Assembly (NCBI RefSeq): GCF_000378345.1
Contig: NZ_KB899544.1
Location: forward strand, 992,001-1,056,000
DNA length: 64,000 bases
DNA from: Hirschia maritima DSM 19733
GTDB lineage: Bacteria; Pseudomonadota; Alphaproteobacteria; Caulobacterales; Hyphomonadaceae
Direction: 5' to 3'
Of the stretch, positions 54,209 through 63,165 are shown in pieces. The notes beneath the pieces were generated by a model that ran no database searches, was not told the DNA's origin, and was given only the letters and a program-made list of their open reading frames with translations. Each line of letters starts with the position of its first letter. Position 1 is the first letter of the stretch. The translations under genes and the position numbers were made by a program.

Positions 54209-55612
54209 TCAGCTTGTGGGTGTGGTATCTACTGGTCGTAGCAAAAAGGCAGGAACATGATCTCCCATACCTTTGAATGATGGGCCAAGGTCGTCTTTGT
54301 ATCGACGATTCGTTTTTTTCTTATTCTCGGCAGGTTTTACAATGTCATTTGCAACTTGATTAGTTTCTTCAGTTGTTTGAACTTCCTGCTTTTTCGATTG
54401 ACGCCCACGTCTTTTAGCGTTTCTGCCTTCGTTTTTTGTTTTTTTGCGTTCAGGGCGCTGAGAAATCTCTTCAATTGCTGACTGAATGGCTTCGTTATCG
54501 AACTCTTGGACGTCCTTACCAATCCGTTTCACGACTGCATCCCAAAGCTTTTCGTCATTCGGTGATACAATTGTATAACTTTCACCTTTACGTCCGGCGC
54601 GTCCAGTACGGCCAATTCTGTGTACATAATCATCTGAATTTGGTGGTGGAGCGTAGTTGAATACGTGGCCGACATCTGGGATATCCAAGCCACGAGCTGC
54701 AACGTCAGACGCAACAAGTAGGGTGAGTTCACCGTTTTTGAATTTATCCAATGTTTCCATACGGTAGGATTGTGAAAGATCTCCATGAATTGGAGCTGCG
54801 TCAAACCCATGTGCATTCAGTGATTTAGCGACAATATCGACTTCTTTTTTGCGATTACAGAATACGATTCCGTTTTTGACTTCGCAGCTTCCAATGATTG
54901 CGCGAAGCATACCGCGTTTTATTGCATCATTATTATTGGGAGCTTTGGATATGTGTTGAGTAATGGTTTCTGCTGTTTGCGCGGGACGAGCAACTTCAAT
55001 TTTCTTGGGGTCGTTTTGAAATTGCTTAGTAAGCTTAGCAATTTCAGGAGGCATTGTTGCAGAAAAAAGGAGAGTTTGGCGACGAGGTGGAAGTAACTTA
55101 CAGATTTTTTCAATGTCTGGGATGAATCCCATGTCGAGCATGCGGTCTGCTTCATCTATGACTAGCATTTGTACACCAGTCATAAGAAGTCTACCGCGTT
55201 CGAAGTGGTCCATTAGACGGCCAGGTGTTGCGATCAGGACATCCACACCAGCTGTAAGTTTCTTATCTTGATCAGCAAATGAAACACCACCAATGAGGAG
55301 TGCCATATTGAGTTTGTGGTTTACACCGTATTTTTCAAAATTGTCAGCTACTTGAGCCGCGAGTTCACGTGTGGGCTCAAGGATAAGCGTGCGCGGCATT
55401 CTGGCTTTCGCGCGGCCTTGTCCAAGTTTATGGATCATCGGAAGCACAAACGCTGCTGTTTTTCCGGTTCCGGTTTGAGCAATACCAGTAACATCTCTAC
55501 CTTGAATGATAGCTGGAATAGCTTGCGCTTGAATAGGTGTTGGCTCGGTATAGCCAGTATCTTTAACAGCGCTTAATACACGAGGGTCTAATTCTAGGTC
55601 ATCAAAAGTCAT
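54209..55612 (-). CDS. DEAD-box RNA helicase (RhlB/RhlE type)
   Basis: This 467-residue helicase unwinds RNA in ribosome assembly or RNA decay. It has the Q motif GYTEPTPIQAQAIP, motif I AQTGTGKT, PTRELA, DEAD (VIDEADRMLD), SAT, ARGLDIP and HRIGRTGRAG. A basic, Lys/Arg-rich C-terminal tail of about 90 residues follows, typical of RhlE-type proteins that bind RNA or RNase E. In Caulobacter a related helicase near the c-di-GMP genes is a degradosome component (from memory). A 320-bp leader lies upstream. Confidence 0.93.
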   Translation of the reverse strand: MTFDDLELDPRVLSAVKDTGYTEPTPIQAQAIPAIIQGRDVTGIAQTGTGKTAAFVLPMIHKLGQGRAKARMPRTLILEPTRELAAQVADNFEKYGVNHKLNMALLIGGVSFADQDKKLTAGVDVLIATPGRLMDHFERGRLLMTGVQMLVIDEADRMLDMGFIPDIEKICKLLPPRRQTLLFSATMPPEIAKLTKQFQNDPKKIEVARPAQTAETITQHISKAPNNNDAIKRGMLRAIIGSCEVKNGIVFCNRKKEVDIVAKSLNAHGFDAAPIHGDLSQSYRMETLDKFKNGELTLLVASDVAARGLDIPDVGHVFNYAPPPNSDDYVHRIGRTGRAGRKGESYTIVSPNDEKLWDAVVKRIGKDVQEFDNEAIQSAIEEISQRPERKKTKNEGRNAKRRGRQSKKQEVQTTEETNQVANDIVKPAENKKKTNRRYKDDLGPSFKGMGDHVPAFLLRPVDTTPTS

Positions 55613-55932
55613 ACAGTAGAATGTGTTCGGGGCTATGTTTGTGGAGCTCCCGACCTTATATTGCGCTTAATTACTACTGAATGCCGGATTGCCGTCTGCA
55701 GAGATAAAGCTGGGTTGTTTAAGCGGCGCTTGAATGCCGCAAGCGCTGCGCAACTGCAGCCCATCGATCGGTGCGCAACATAGGGCGGTTATGTATAGAG
55801 TCAATGTCAACTCGTGGAGTTGGGACGAGAATACAAAGATAGTCACCAATAAAACACAGTAAATCTAGTGAATATGTTAAGTAAAATAGGTTTCTAACTC
55901 AATTGATTATCTGCTGAGGATTGATTGTCTCG
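55613..55932. other. Intergenic region, 320 bp, with a hairpin
   Basis: This is the probable long leader of the DEAD-box gene. GCGCTTG and CAAGCGC (around 55723-55744) form a 7-bp stem with a 7-nt loop. A 60-codon open frame on the minus strand (55667-55849) has no coding signs. I see no RNA gene. Confidence 0.5.
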
Positions 55933-57294
55933 TTAGACTGCTTTGGCGTGCCTAGGACTATTGTTCGATGGCGATGCATATTCATCAAATGCCTGCGCAA
56001 CTGATCTTAGAAAGATCCTCGCATCGTCTGGAACACTCACTACGGAACCATCAATATGACATATGTCGTCATTGGCCAGAGGTTTCAGAAATTCAAAGCA
56101 CTTGTTTAATTCAGTGTCGGAATGACCTTGTTGCTGGCAAATTTCTTCAACATCGACTGACATATCGCACATCAATTTTTCAATGATTTTTCGACGAAGT
56201 CTGTCATCGTCAGAGACAGGAACTCCCCGTTGAATAGGAAGTTTCCCCGATTCCACACATTCTGACCAATCACGGATGTTTTTCAGGTTTTGACAATAGC
56301 CATGTCGGAATTCAGATATTCCGGATGCTCCCATGGCAATTAGAGTATCGCAAGCGTCATCTGTATATCCTTGAAAATTGCGTTTTAAGCTTCCTGCGCT
56401 TAGGGCTTTCGCCAAAGGATCCTCTTCACGAGCGAAGTGATCAAGGCCTATCGCAACATAACCTTCGGACTGCAGGGTTTCAGCAATAACATTGAATAAC
56501 GCAAAGCGGGCTTCAGTATCTGGTAGTGCGTTTTCATCGATAGCTTTTTGGTGTTTTGCAAACCATGGAACATGGGCATATCCAAACGCAGATATTCTAT
56601 CAGGAGCAAGTTTTGCAGCTTTTAAGGCTGTGTCTCTGACGGTGTCAGCAGTTTGGAAAGGCAATCCATATAAAAGATCAAAATTTAGGCCACGAATTCC
56701 CCAATTTCTAAGACGTTCCACAGATTCCCGAACAAGCTCAAATGGTTGGACGCGATTAACTGCTTGCTGAACTTTCAAATTAAAGTCTTGCACACCTAAA
56801 CTAGCTCGGTTCACGCCGCCGGCAGCTAATGATCGGATCATGTTTAGGTCTAGTGTTCGCGGGTCAAGTTCAATTGCTATTTCTGCGTCCTCGCGAATGC
56901 GGAAGGCATCGTGAAGAGCATCTAACAATTGTAACATATGATCAGCGTTTAGGGCATTGGGGGTTCCGCCTCCAAAATGAACGTGTGATGCGCCCGCGTG
57001 CTGCCCTAACTCTTCTTTCCAAAGTTGGACTTCTTTTAGCAAAGTCTCAAAATATCGACCTATTCGATCATATCCATTTGGAATGGTGGTGTGGCATCCG
57101 CAGTACCAGCAGAGTTTTTCACAAAACGGAATGTGAGTATAAACTGAAATAGCTTCGTCTGGATTGAGTGATTTCATCCAGTCTGTGGCTGTTTCCAAAT
57201 TGGTGTTTTCGTTAAATTGAACAGCTGTGGGGTAGGAAGTATACCTTGGAGCGTTCGTTTTTGCGTATGGTAGCCAGTTTTGTCTCATAACCAT
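55933..57294 (-). CDS. hemN: Oxygen-independent coproporphyrinogen III oxidase-like radical SAM enzyme
   Basis: HemN decarboxylates coproporphyrinogen III to protoporphyrinogen IX under low oxygen. The protein of about 453 residues has the HemN N-terminal APRYTSYPTAVQF and the radical SAM cluster motif CEKLCWYC (C58, C62, C65) followed by C67 and HFGGGTPN. It is longer than HemW, and the PRYTSYP block is HemN-specific. ATG 57294 is a guess because no clear ribosome site is present; ATG 57288 and ATG 57354 are alternatives. Confidence 0.88.
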   Translation of the reverse strand: MVMRQNWLPYAKTNAPRYTSYPTAVQFNENTNLETATDWMKSLNPDEAISVYTHIPFCEKLCWYCGCHTTIPNGYDRIGRYFETLLKEVQLWKEELGQHAGASHVHFGGGTPNALNADHMLQLLDALHDAFRIREDAEIAIELDPRTLDLNMIRSLAAGGVNRASLGVQDFNLKVQQAVNRVQPFELVRESVERLRNWGIRGLNFDLLYGLPFQTADTVRDTALKAAKLAPDRISAFGYAHVPWFAKHQKAIDENALPDTEARFALFNVIAETLQSEGYVAIGLDHFAREEDPLAKALSAGSLKRNFQGYTDDACDTLIAMGASGISEFRHGYCQNLKNIRDWSECVESGKLPIQRGVPVSDDDRLRRKIIEKLMCDMSVDVEEICQQQGHSDTELNKCFEFLKPLANDDICHIDGSVVSVPDDARIFLRSVAQAFDEYASPSNNSPRHAKAV

Positions 57295-57340
57295 AAAATA
57301 AATAGGGTTGAGAAGTTTGTCAGTGTGGTGGTTTGGCGCG

Positions 57341-57353
57341 TGACAACTTGTCA
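57341..57353. promoter_or_regulatory. Palindrome upstream of hemN
   Basis: TGACAACTTGTCA is a perfect 6-1-6 dyad, 47 bp upstream of the chosen hemN start. It is not an FNR/Anr box (no TTGAT-N4-ATCAA), so the regulator is unknown. Confidence 0.35.
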
Positions 57354-57510
57354 TTTGTGTCGCGGTACAGCGCTGCAAAGTGTAGGATTGTGCGTAACAT
57401 CTTAAATCAGGTAATTAATGAAGTTTTAATAATCGCTTGTGGGTGGGTGTTTGTCGGTTATACTGCTGTGGAAGTAGCGTTTTTTCGATCTTCAGGTGAG
57501 GGGACGAATT

Positions 57511-58839
57511 ATGAATTGGATACTCGCATTATTTGCTTTCGCGGGCATTATGGCGGTGATGTCGACAATAGCTTCGGTCGTTGTTGAGGCAATTCACAAG
57601 GTCTTCGCTTTAAGAGGCGGAGGCATGCAAGAGATGCTACGCGCACTACATGATGGTGTTGTGATGCCGCTCGACCCTGAATATCCCGACGTGACTGAGG
57701 GCACCGATGGTGGATCTTCGCGAGAGGCTAGCAAGTTTGCCAAACAAATGACTCGGAGCCCGGCTTATGGTGGTAAAGGGCGTTGGTGGTGGATCGCCAA
57801 TATACCGTTTCTGAATGTATTCACTCGGCGGTTTGAAAATCTCTCAAAACTACAATTTGTCGAACAATTGACCCAAACAGATTATGGGCAGCGATTGTCC
57901 AGCATGAATCGACCTCAAGTGAAACAGTCGCTGAATCGGCTTGTCTATGAGTTCGATCGGTATGGAGCAGGCCAGTCTGAATATTTCGGCGCGCGGGCCA
58001 AAGTGTTTACAACCATTGTTGCGCTATTGATTGTTTCCTTGGGCAACTTGAATGCGTTGTCGATCTATTCTCATTTAGCGACTAATCAAGGAGCGCTAAG
58101 TGGTGTGTTGAACACCTTCAACTCAGAGGAAGCGCTTAACGGATTTATTGCTCAAAAGGTGACCGAAGCGACACTCGCTCAACAAGATACCGGTGCTACG
58201 ACTGGTCTTGCATCTACAATTTCTTCAGATTTTCGTATTCTATCCAATGCAGGTTTCCCGGTTGGGCGGGACTTTTTTCCTTATTGTGACAACCCTTCAA
58301 ATGCGAATTGCGATGTAAAAGGGTTCACAGAATCTGTGAACCTGTTTGGCGTGTATGAAAGTGCCGCAATTCCTCGTATTTTAACTCCCGAAGGTGGGCA
58401 ATGGTTGGTAGGTATGATCGCGACTGCTGGCTTAATTGGTCTCGGGGCAAATTTCTGGTTCAATTTGTTTAAAGCAATGGCTTCATTTGCTCTAAGAAAC
58501 GCTTCGGCGGGAGTGGGTGGAGTTAGATCAAGAAATCCAGTCCCGTCATCTGTAGTGTCAGATGGTGAGGTGAGGCGCCCTCGTGAAATAAAGGGGTCGC
58601 TAGCGTCTCCTGGTGCTGAACCAGATTTGGATCTTCTTACAGATGCTTTCCTAACTGTAGCTGGAAAAGACGTTACGAATGTATCTACAGGTGAATTTGG
58701 CAGCCGTGGAGGCAGTTCATTAGAGCAAGCATCACCAATTATTCCGAAGGCTGGTGTTTATGTTGGTGAAATGCCAACCCGCAATGGACCGCCGCCACGA
58801 AAAGATACGCAAAGCGGAATAAGAAAATATAGAGGATAG
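57511..58839 (+). CDS. Three-TM membrane protein, first gene of an unknown three-gene operon
   Basis: This 442-residue protein has transmembrane segments at about residues 3-25, 165-187 and 298-316. Residues 26-160 are probably cytoplasmic, 188-297 probably periplasmic with a Cys pair (C259, C267), and the last about 115 residues are a low-complexity cytoplasmic tail. The segments VEAIHKVFALRGGGMQEMLRAL, GARAKVFTTIVALLI..LNALSIYSHLA and LGANFWFNLFKAMAS resemble a widespread family of uncharacterised membrane proteins that end in GxFWF after the last helix. GAGGGG lies upstream of ATG 57511. The next gene begins 12 bp after the stop. No function is known to me. Confidence 0.75.
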   Translation: MNWILALFAFAGIMAVMSTIASVVVEAIHKVFALRGGGMQEMLRALHDGVVMPLDPEYPDVTEGTDGGSSREASKFAKQMTRSPAYGGKGRWWWIANIPFLNVFTRRFENLSKLQFVEQLTQTDYGQRLSSMNRPQVKQSLNRLVYEFDRYGAGQSEYFGARAKVFTTIVALLIVSLGNLNALSIYSHLATNQGALSGVLNTFNSEEALNGFIAQKVTEATLAQQDTGATTGLASTISSDFRILSNAGFPVGRDFFPYCDNPSNANCDVKGFTESVNLFGVYESAAIPRILTPEGGQWLVGMIATAGLIGLGANFWFNLFKAMASFALRNASAGVGGVRSRNPVPSSVVSDGEVRRPREIKGSLASPGAEPDLDLLTDAFLTVAGKDVTNVSTGEFGSRGGSSLEQASPIIPKAGVYVGEMPTRNGPPPRKDTQSGIRKYRG

Positions 58840-58850
58840 GGAGACAGATC

Positions 58851-60851
58851 ATGATGTTATCACCTGCTCTCTTTATGACTGCTGTTTCGGGGGTGATCCA
58901 ACTTGGGAAAGCAGCTCGTAACGCTCGAAGAGATCAGTTGTTACAGCGTGATTTTACCGTATTCACGAATAAATTCCCCATGCATGATGCTGAAGAAATT
59001 CAGTGGATGGCGGTAGATTTTGTATACCGCAGGAAAGATTTACATCACCAATGCAAATCCGGCGGAATGCTAGATTCTTTATTTACAGAAAGAAGTCTCG
59101 CATCTGGTGATGCCATGGAATTAAATGTTCCGTGTGATCGGCAGCGGTCACAAATAGCGATTTGTCACGACATTCTCTATGATGCTCTTCGCAATGAAAT
59201 TCCTTCTGCCGTCGATAGCCGAATATTACGAAATGCATCTTTAGATCCGCGTGTTCAGTATATTCATAAAGAGTGGTTCTCTAGTACCAAACCAACTGGT
59301 TGGGCACGCTTTGGGCTCGAATTAGCCGATGTCGCGCTAGGCGTAATTGGGACCCAGCCACAAGTATTGGGTTTTGATAAAAAAGCGGAAAGCATCCTAC
59401 ATGGATTGATCCCAAGTCTCGATGGATTAGTGGACCGATTGAAGTTGGATGGCGGCGGAGAAGAGGGTTTTGGCGAGAGATTAGTCAAAACTTTTGTGCA
59501 TTCTGCGCTCGTTTCAGTTTCTCAACATCCTGAGCTTGTTACATCAGAGGACCGCTGGAAGCCCGTAATTGTTGGAATGATCGAGCCTTTAAAAGCAGAG
59601 GTTGATGCAAGCGAAGGGCTTGAGTTTTTAGCTCATGAGAAATTGACACGTGTGATTTCTGGGCCAATGGCGCATGGTGCTCTAGTTGCCATTAATGACA
59701 ATGCGGATGCCTTTTTAAAGGGAGATGCAAGATCTTCATTGCTAATGGGCGAAATCACGCGGACGGTGTTGGGAGATGCGGTCTCCATCCGACCAGACGC
59801 GTTTAATATCGTGGACGCGCTTTCAGAGGTTGGAGCTTTAAAGGTTTATGATGCTGCGTTGAAAACGGCTTCACGACGGCCTGAATTGTTCATGCGTGGC
59901 TCTTCATTGGAAACGGGTGCGGCACGTCAATTCTTGCAGAATATGGCGAAGGTCATGGAAACGATGGCTCCTCCACCGTTTGATCTGGATTCAGGCTTTG
60001 GATCAGAGATAGTAACTGCCGCGTTTGATGTCGCTGCTGAATATGGAACTGCTCGCATCCAAGCGAAAGCTGGCGATGCGGATTGGGATGGTGCTTGGGC
60101 TGATATCTACAGCCATTTGTTTGCTGACCTTATGACAGGATTGAAAACTGGTCTTTCGGGCGGTGAACGAAAAAATTTGTTGGCGCAGTTGTTTACTAGA
60201 GAGCAAGCGGTTGATCTTGTGAAACTAATGGCAAGCCATATTGCTGCGCACCCCCATATGGCGACCGGGCGCTCGGCAAATTCAGAAGTGAAAGAAATCG
60301 CGCGTATCGCAGCAGAGGCAATATCTACTGATGAATTGGGATTGTTGAATGCCCAAGATTGGCGTTCTGTTATTTCAGTGATGACGATGACAGCCGCGCG
60401 CAATCCGGGGGTGTTGTTCTCCGTAGATGCTGATGATGGTTTTGCTCATGAAATTGGACTGGTGCTTGTAAAACATGTGCTATTGAAAGCCAGTGACCTT
60501 CTTCAAACGGAAGGACGTGTAGCCGGAAGTGTTTTATTCGGAGAAACTTTACGAGAAGCGCTTACCGCAACAATCAAAGCCGCTAATGCAAATCTGGTTC
60601 GGTCTTTCAATATGCAAACAGAAGATGGGCAAAGAGCGCATGTCCATGAATTAGGGCTGTTTATTGATAAGCTAAACCAGATGTCCATGTCGGACGATCA
60701 CGCGACTACAATGAATGCTGATGAATGGCTCTACGTGTACAAGTATTTTGTGGCGCATATATTAGAACACGGCCCGGGAGCTGTGGACCAGATAAGTAGC
60801 GATGAAATTATCGAAGCGCTACAAAGTGGTGGCGAGGCATTCGAAATTTAG
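58851..60851 (+). CDS. Large helical-repeat protein, second gene of the operon
   Basis: This 666-residue protein shows no enzyme motif. A hydrophobic N-terminus (residues 1-20) could be a membrane anchor, then a 140-residue region with four Cys. From about residue 160 a helix pair of about 59 residues repeats about nine times, at 160, 217, 276, 334, 393, 457, 511, 573 and 632. Its best-kept part is a 14-residue stretch such as HSALVSVSQHPELV, DAALKTASRRPELF or DVALGVIGTQPQVL. It looks like an alpha-solenoid scaffold for protein binding. It is coupled to the membrane protein gene by 11 bp and followed by a lipoprotein gene. Confidence 0.8.
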   Translation: MMLSPALFMTAVSGVIQLGKAARNARRDQLLQRDFTVFTNKFPMHDAEEIQWMAVDFVYRRKDLHHQCKSGGMLDSLFTERSLASGDAMELNVPCDRQRSQIAICHDILYDALRNEIPSAVDSRILRNASLDPRVQYIHKEWFSSTKPTGWARFGLELADVALGVIGTQPQVLGFDKKAESILHGLIPSLDGLVDRLKLDGGGEEGFGERLVKTFVHSALVSVSQHPELVTSEDRWKPVIVGMIEPLKAEVDASEGLEFLAHEKLTRVISGPMAHGALVAINDNADAFLKGDARSSLLMGEITRTVLGDAVSIRPDAFNIVDALSEVGALKVYDAALKTASRRPELFMRGSSLETGAARQFLQNMAKVMETMAPPPFDLDSGFGSEIVTAAFDVAAEYGTARIQAKAGDADWDGAWADIYSHLFADLMTGLKTGLSGGERKNLLAQLFTREQAVDLVKLMASHIAAHPHMATGRSANSEVKEIARIAAEAISTDELGLLNAQDWRSVISVMTMTAARNPGVLFSVDADDGFAHEIGLVLVKHVLLKASDLLQTEGRVAGSVLFGETLREALTATIKAANANLVRSFNMQTEDGQRAHVHELGLFIDKLNQMSMSDDHATTMNADEWLYVYKYFVAHILEHGPGAVDQISSDEIIEALQSGGEAFEI

Positions 60852-60892
60852 TCGGCCCCATTGGGATTAAATTGCAATTCGAGGAGTTGGAG

Positions 60893-61810
60893 ATGCATAT
60901 GAAGTTAGTGAGAGTTTTAGCTGTTGGCTCAACCATAGCACTTGCAACTGCTTGTGCGACCACTGAAACATCGAATGGCTCAAATTCGAGTTTTTCCGAA
61001 GAGGCTGCAAATTTACCCAAATGTGAATACGGTAAGGACTTGGAGGTTCTAGAGGCTATTAAAGATGAAGCAGCGCAAGCTGAAGATTCAAATGCAGTTG
61101 TGCATAGTCGGCTGGACCAAATAAATAGCATCGTATCCAAAACCGAAAATATGTCTGTCACCGTTCGGCCTGAAGATGCATTGGGATGTCGTTTCCTTGA
61201 AATGGAAGCGCGGGTTTTACTAATTGAGTTGCCCAACATGGACGGGCAAGCCGATTTATACACAGCGGCAAAAGAGTCGGTTGAAGATGTTAAATCTTCT
61301 TGTGCCACGACGAGCGATCCCCGCATGTGTTCGGCCGCAAGAATTCATGATGCTACGATTTTTTCACGAAGATCATCTTCTGAATTGATGCGCATTGCGG
61401 ATCGAAAAAGTGATGTTCCCATAAATTGGGAGGCAGCGCGCAGTTTAACCCAAGCGTATACTGAACATGTAAAAAACTCTTGGGCGGAACATCTGCAAAT
61501 TGATGAAGCTGAAAAGACTGCAACTGAAGAAACAATTGAAAGATCATTATTTGCTTCTGTATGCACAGCCGATAAGGCAATGACTAAAATTAATAGACGC
61601 GTCGGATTGAGTATCAATCAGGATGCAAATGGAAATTTGGTGCCATACGGAAAAGATTCTGGTGAACTGTTAGCGCATGCAGCTGTAACCTTAAATCTTA
61701 GTCCCGACGATTCGTGTAATGCTAGCCCAACAGAACGAAATTGCCGTGGAACTCTAGCAAGTAAAGTCCATCTCGCGTGCTTGCGTGCAAGCAGTGTTGT
61801 ATCCAACTAA
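60893..61810 (+). CDS. Lipoprotein of unknown function, third gene of the operon
   Basis: This protein of about 305 residues has a lipoprotein signal ending in ATAC (Cys21). The mature part is mostly helical with several cysteines (around CEYGKD, LGCRFLEM, SSCATTSDPRMCSA, VCTAD, DDSCNAS..NCRG, LAC), enough for three to four disulfide bonds in the periplasm. ATG 60893 has GAGGAG 6 nt upstream; ATG 60899 is nearly as good. No family is recognised. It lies 41 bp after the repeat protein gene and its transcript ends in a complex terminator. Confidence 0.8.
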   Translation: MHMKLVRVLAVGSTIALATACATTETSNGSNSSFSEEAANLPKCEYGKDLEVLEAIKDEAAQAEDSNAVVHSRLDQINSIVSKTENMSVTVRPEDALGCRFLEMEARVLLIELPNMDGQADLYTAAKESVEDVKSSCATTSDPRMCSAARIHDATIFSRRSSSELMRIADRKSDVPINWEAARSLTQAYTEHVKNSWAEHLQIDEAEKTATEETIERSLFASVCTADKAMTKINRRVGLSINQDANGNLVPYGKDSGELLAHAAVTLNLSPDDSCNASPTERNCRGTLASKVHLACLRASSVVSN

Positions 61811-61820
61811 TTATATTTGA

Positions 61821-61873
61821 TTTCAAATTGGTGCTGGCCTTTCGTTATTTGAAAATGGGTAGCACCTTTTTTT
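61821..61873 (+). terminator. Terminator with interleaved inverted repeats
   Basis: GGTGCT (61830-61835) pairs with AGCACC (61861-61866), followed by T7. TTTCAAAT (61821-61828) can pair with ATTTGAAA (61847-61854), interleaved in A-B-A'-B' order. The two helices are either mutually exclusive or form a pseudoknot. Confidence 0.6.
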
Positions 61874-62061
61874 AAGAATCCCCTGATTTTACTGAATCTA
61901 GTGATATCTAGTCTTGACTGTACCCAACTGAACATTAGACAGGTTATCAACGTTCCATGCGGGGGCGGCTAAGTGTTCCAAGTTGCTTATATTTTAAGCA
62001 GAGTGGGTATTTGGCATTTGGTATAGAGTTATGGCCGCGGCCTGTAAGAGATAGAGACCGT

Positions 62062-63072
62062 ATGACGACTGAAACGAAACAGCCGGCATGGCGGAAGATA
62101 CTTTCAGCCTACCAGACACCTAACTTGAAAAACTCCCTTGTTGAGATTCTGTTGACCATTTTGCCATTAGCGGCGCTGTGGGCAATTGGATTTTGGGGAG
62201 CTGTTTCGGGCAAGATCTGGCTTGCAGTATTAATGTGTATTCCTGCAAGTGTCTTTTTAGTTCGCATGTTCCTCATTCAGCATGATTGTGGGCATCATTC
62301 ATTTTTTAAATCACCGACTTTGAACAATTGGGTTGGAAGATTTGTGGGTATAGTCACGCTGACACCTTATGATGTATGGCGTCGCACTCACGCTATTCAC
62401 CATGCTGCGTCAGGTAATCTTGATCGTCGCGGGTTGGGGGCAATTGATACGCTCACTGTTGAAGAGTATCAGGAGTTAAGCCCTCTAAATAAGCTTGGGT
62501 ATCGTGCCTATCGTCACCCGATTACATTGTTTATCATCGGCCCAATTTATATGTTCTTTTTAGAGCACCGCATTCCTTCAGGAATTATGAAAGAAGGGTG
62601 GCGACCATGGGTGAGTGCTATTGGGACTAATGTTGCGGTCTTGGCGCTTGGATGGGTGATCGTTTCAAATTTTGGGTGGGCTCCTTTGCTCGCCGTGTTT
62701 ATTCCTACCGTGTTCTTTGCTGCTGTTTTAGGTGTTTGGCTGTTTTATGTTCAGCACCAATTTGAAGATGTTCGCTGGTTCAGAAACAAAGACTGGAGCC
62801 ACACAGAAGGTGCATTATTGGGGAGTTCATTCTACGATTTGCCGCAACCCTTTAGTTGGCTAACTGGCTATATCGGCATCCATCATGTTCATCACGCAGC
62901 AAGCCGTATTCCATTCTACAATCTTCCAAAGGTATTGAAAAATCACCCGGAACTGAAAGATATGAATCGTTTGACTTTCTGGGAGAGTTTCAAGTGCGTT
63001 TCGTTGACGCTTTGGGATGAACAGAACGAGCGTATGATTTCGTTTCGTCAATTCAGAAAGCAATTTGCTTGA
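62062..63072 (+). CDS. Membrane fatty acid desaturase (delta-12/omega-6 type)
   Basis: This protein of about 336 residues has four or more membrane helices and the three histidine boxes that bind the di-iron centre: HDCGH (74-78), HAIHH (110-114) and HHVHH (274-278). The HDCGHHSFF and THAIHHAASGNLDRRG context is that of acyl-lipid desaturases that add a double bond to membrane fatty acids. ATG 62062 opens the conserved part. The frame extends upstream to 61957 with no support for use. The ribosome site is weak. It is preceded by a terminator, so it has its own promoter. Confidence 0.92.
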   Translation: MTTETKQPAWRKILSAYQTPNLKNSLVEILLTILPLAALWAIGFWGAVSGKIWLAVLMCIPASVFLVRMFLIQHDCGHHSFFKSPTLNNWVGRFVGIVTLTPYDVWRRTHAIHHAASGNLDRRGLGAIDTLTVEEYQELSPLNKLGYRAYRHPITLFIIGPIYMFFLEHRIPSGIMKEGWRPWVSAIGTNVAVLALGWVIVSNFGWAPLLAVFIPTVFFAAVLGVWLFYVQHQFEDVRWFRNKDWSHTEGALLGSSFYDLPQPFSWLTGYIGIHHVHHAASRIPFYNLPKVLKNHPELKDMNRLTFWESFKCVSLTLWDEQNERMISFRQFRKQFA

Positions 63073-63106
63073 AGATTCAGAGAACTGATCTAGATTGAAA
63101 ATAATG

Positions 63107-63136
63107 AAAGCTGCTGAGTAATCGGCAGCTTTTTTT
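63107..63136 (+). terminator. Terminator after the desaturase gene
   Basis: AAAGCTGCTGA (63107-63117) pairs with TCGGCAGCTTT (63122-63132) with one wobble, 4-nt loop, followed by seven T (63130-63136). Confidence 0.88.
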
Positions 63137-63165
63137 ACACTGAAGTTGCGAATAGGCAGGGCGGT

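Noticed and set aside
55667-55849. 60-codon open frame on the minus strand
   Set aside because: No ribosome site and no recognisable family; it lies in the probable leader of the DEAD-box gene.
57333-57587. 84-codon open frame overlapping the start of the membrane protein gene
   Set aside because: It overlaps a well-supported start with a GAGGGG ribosome site at 57511 and has no coding signs.
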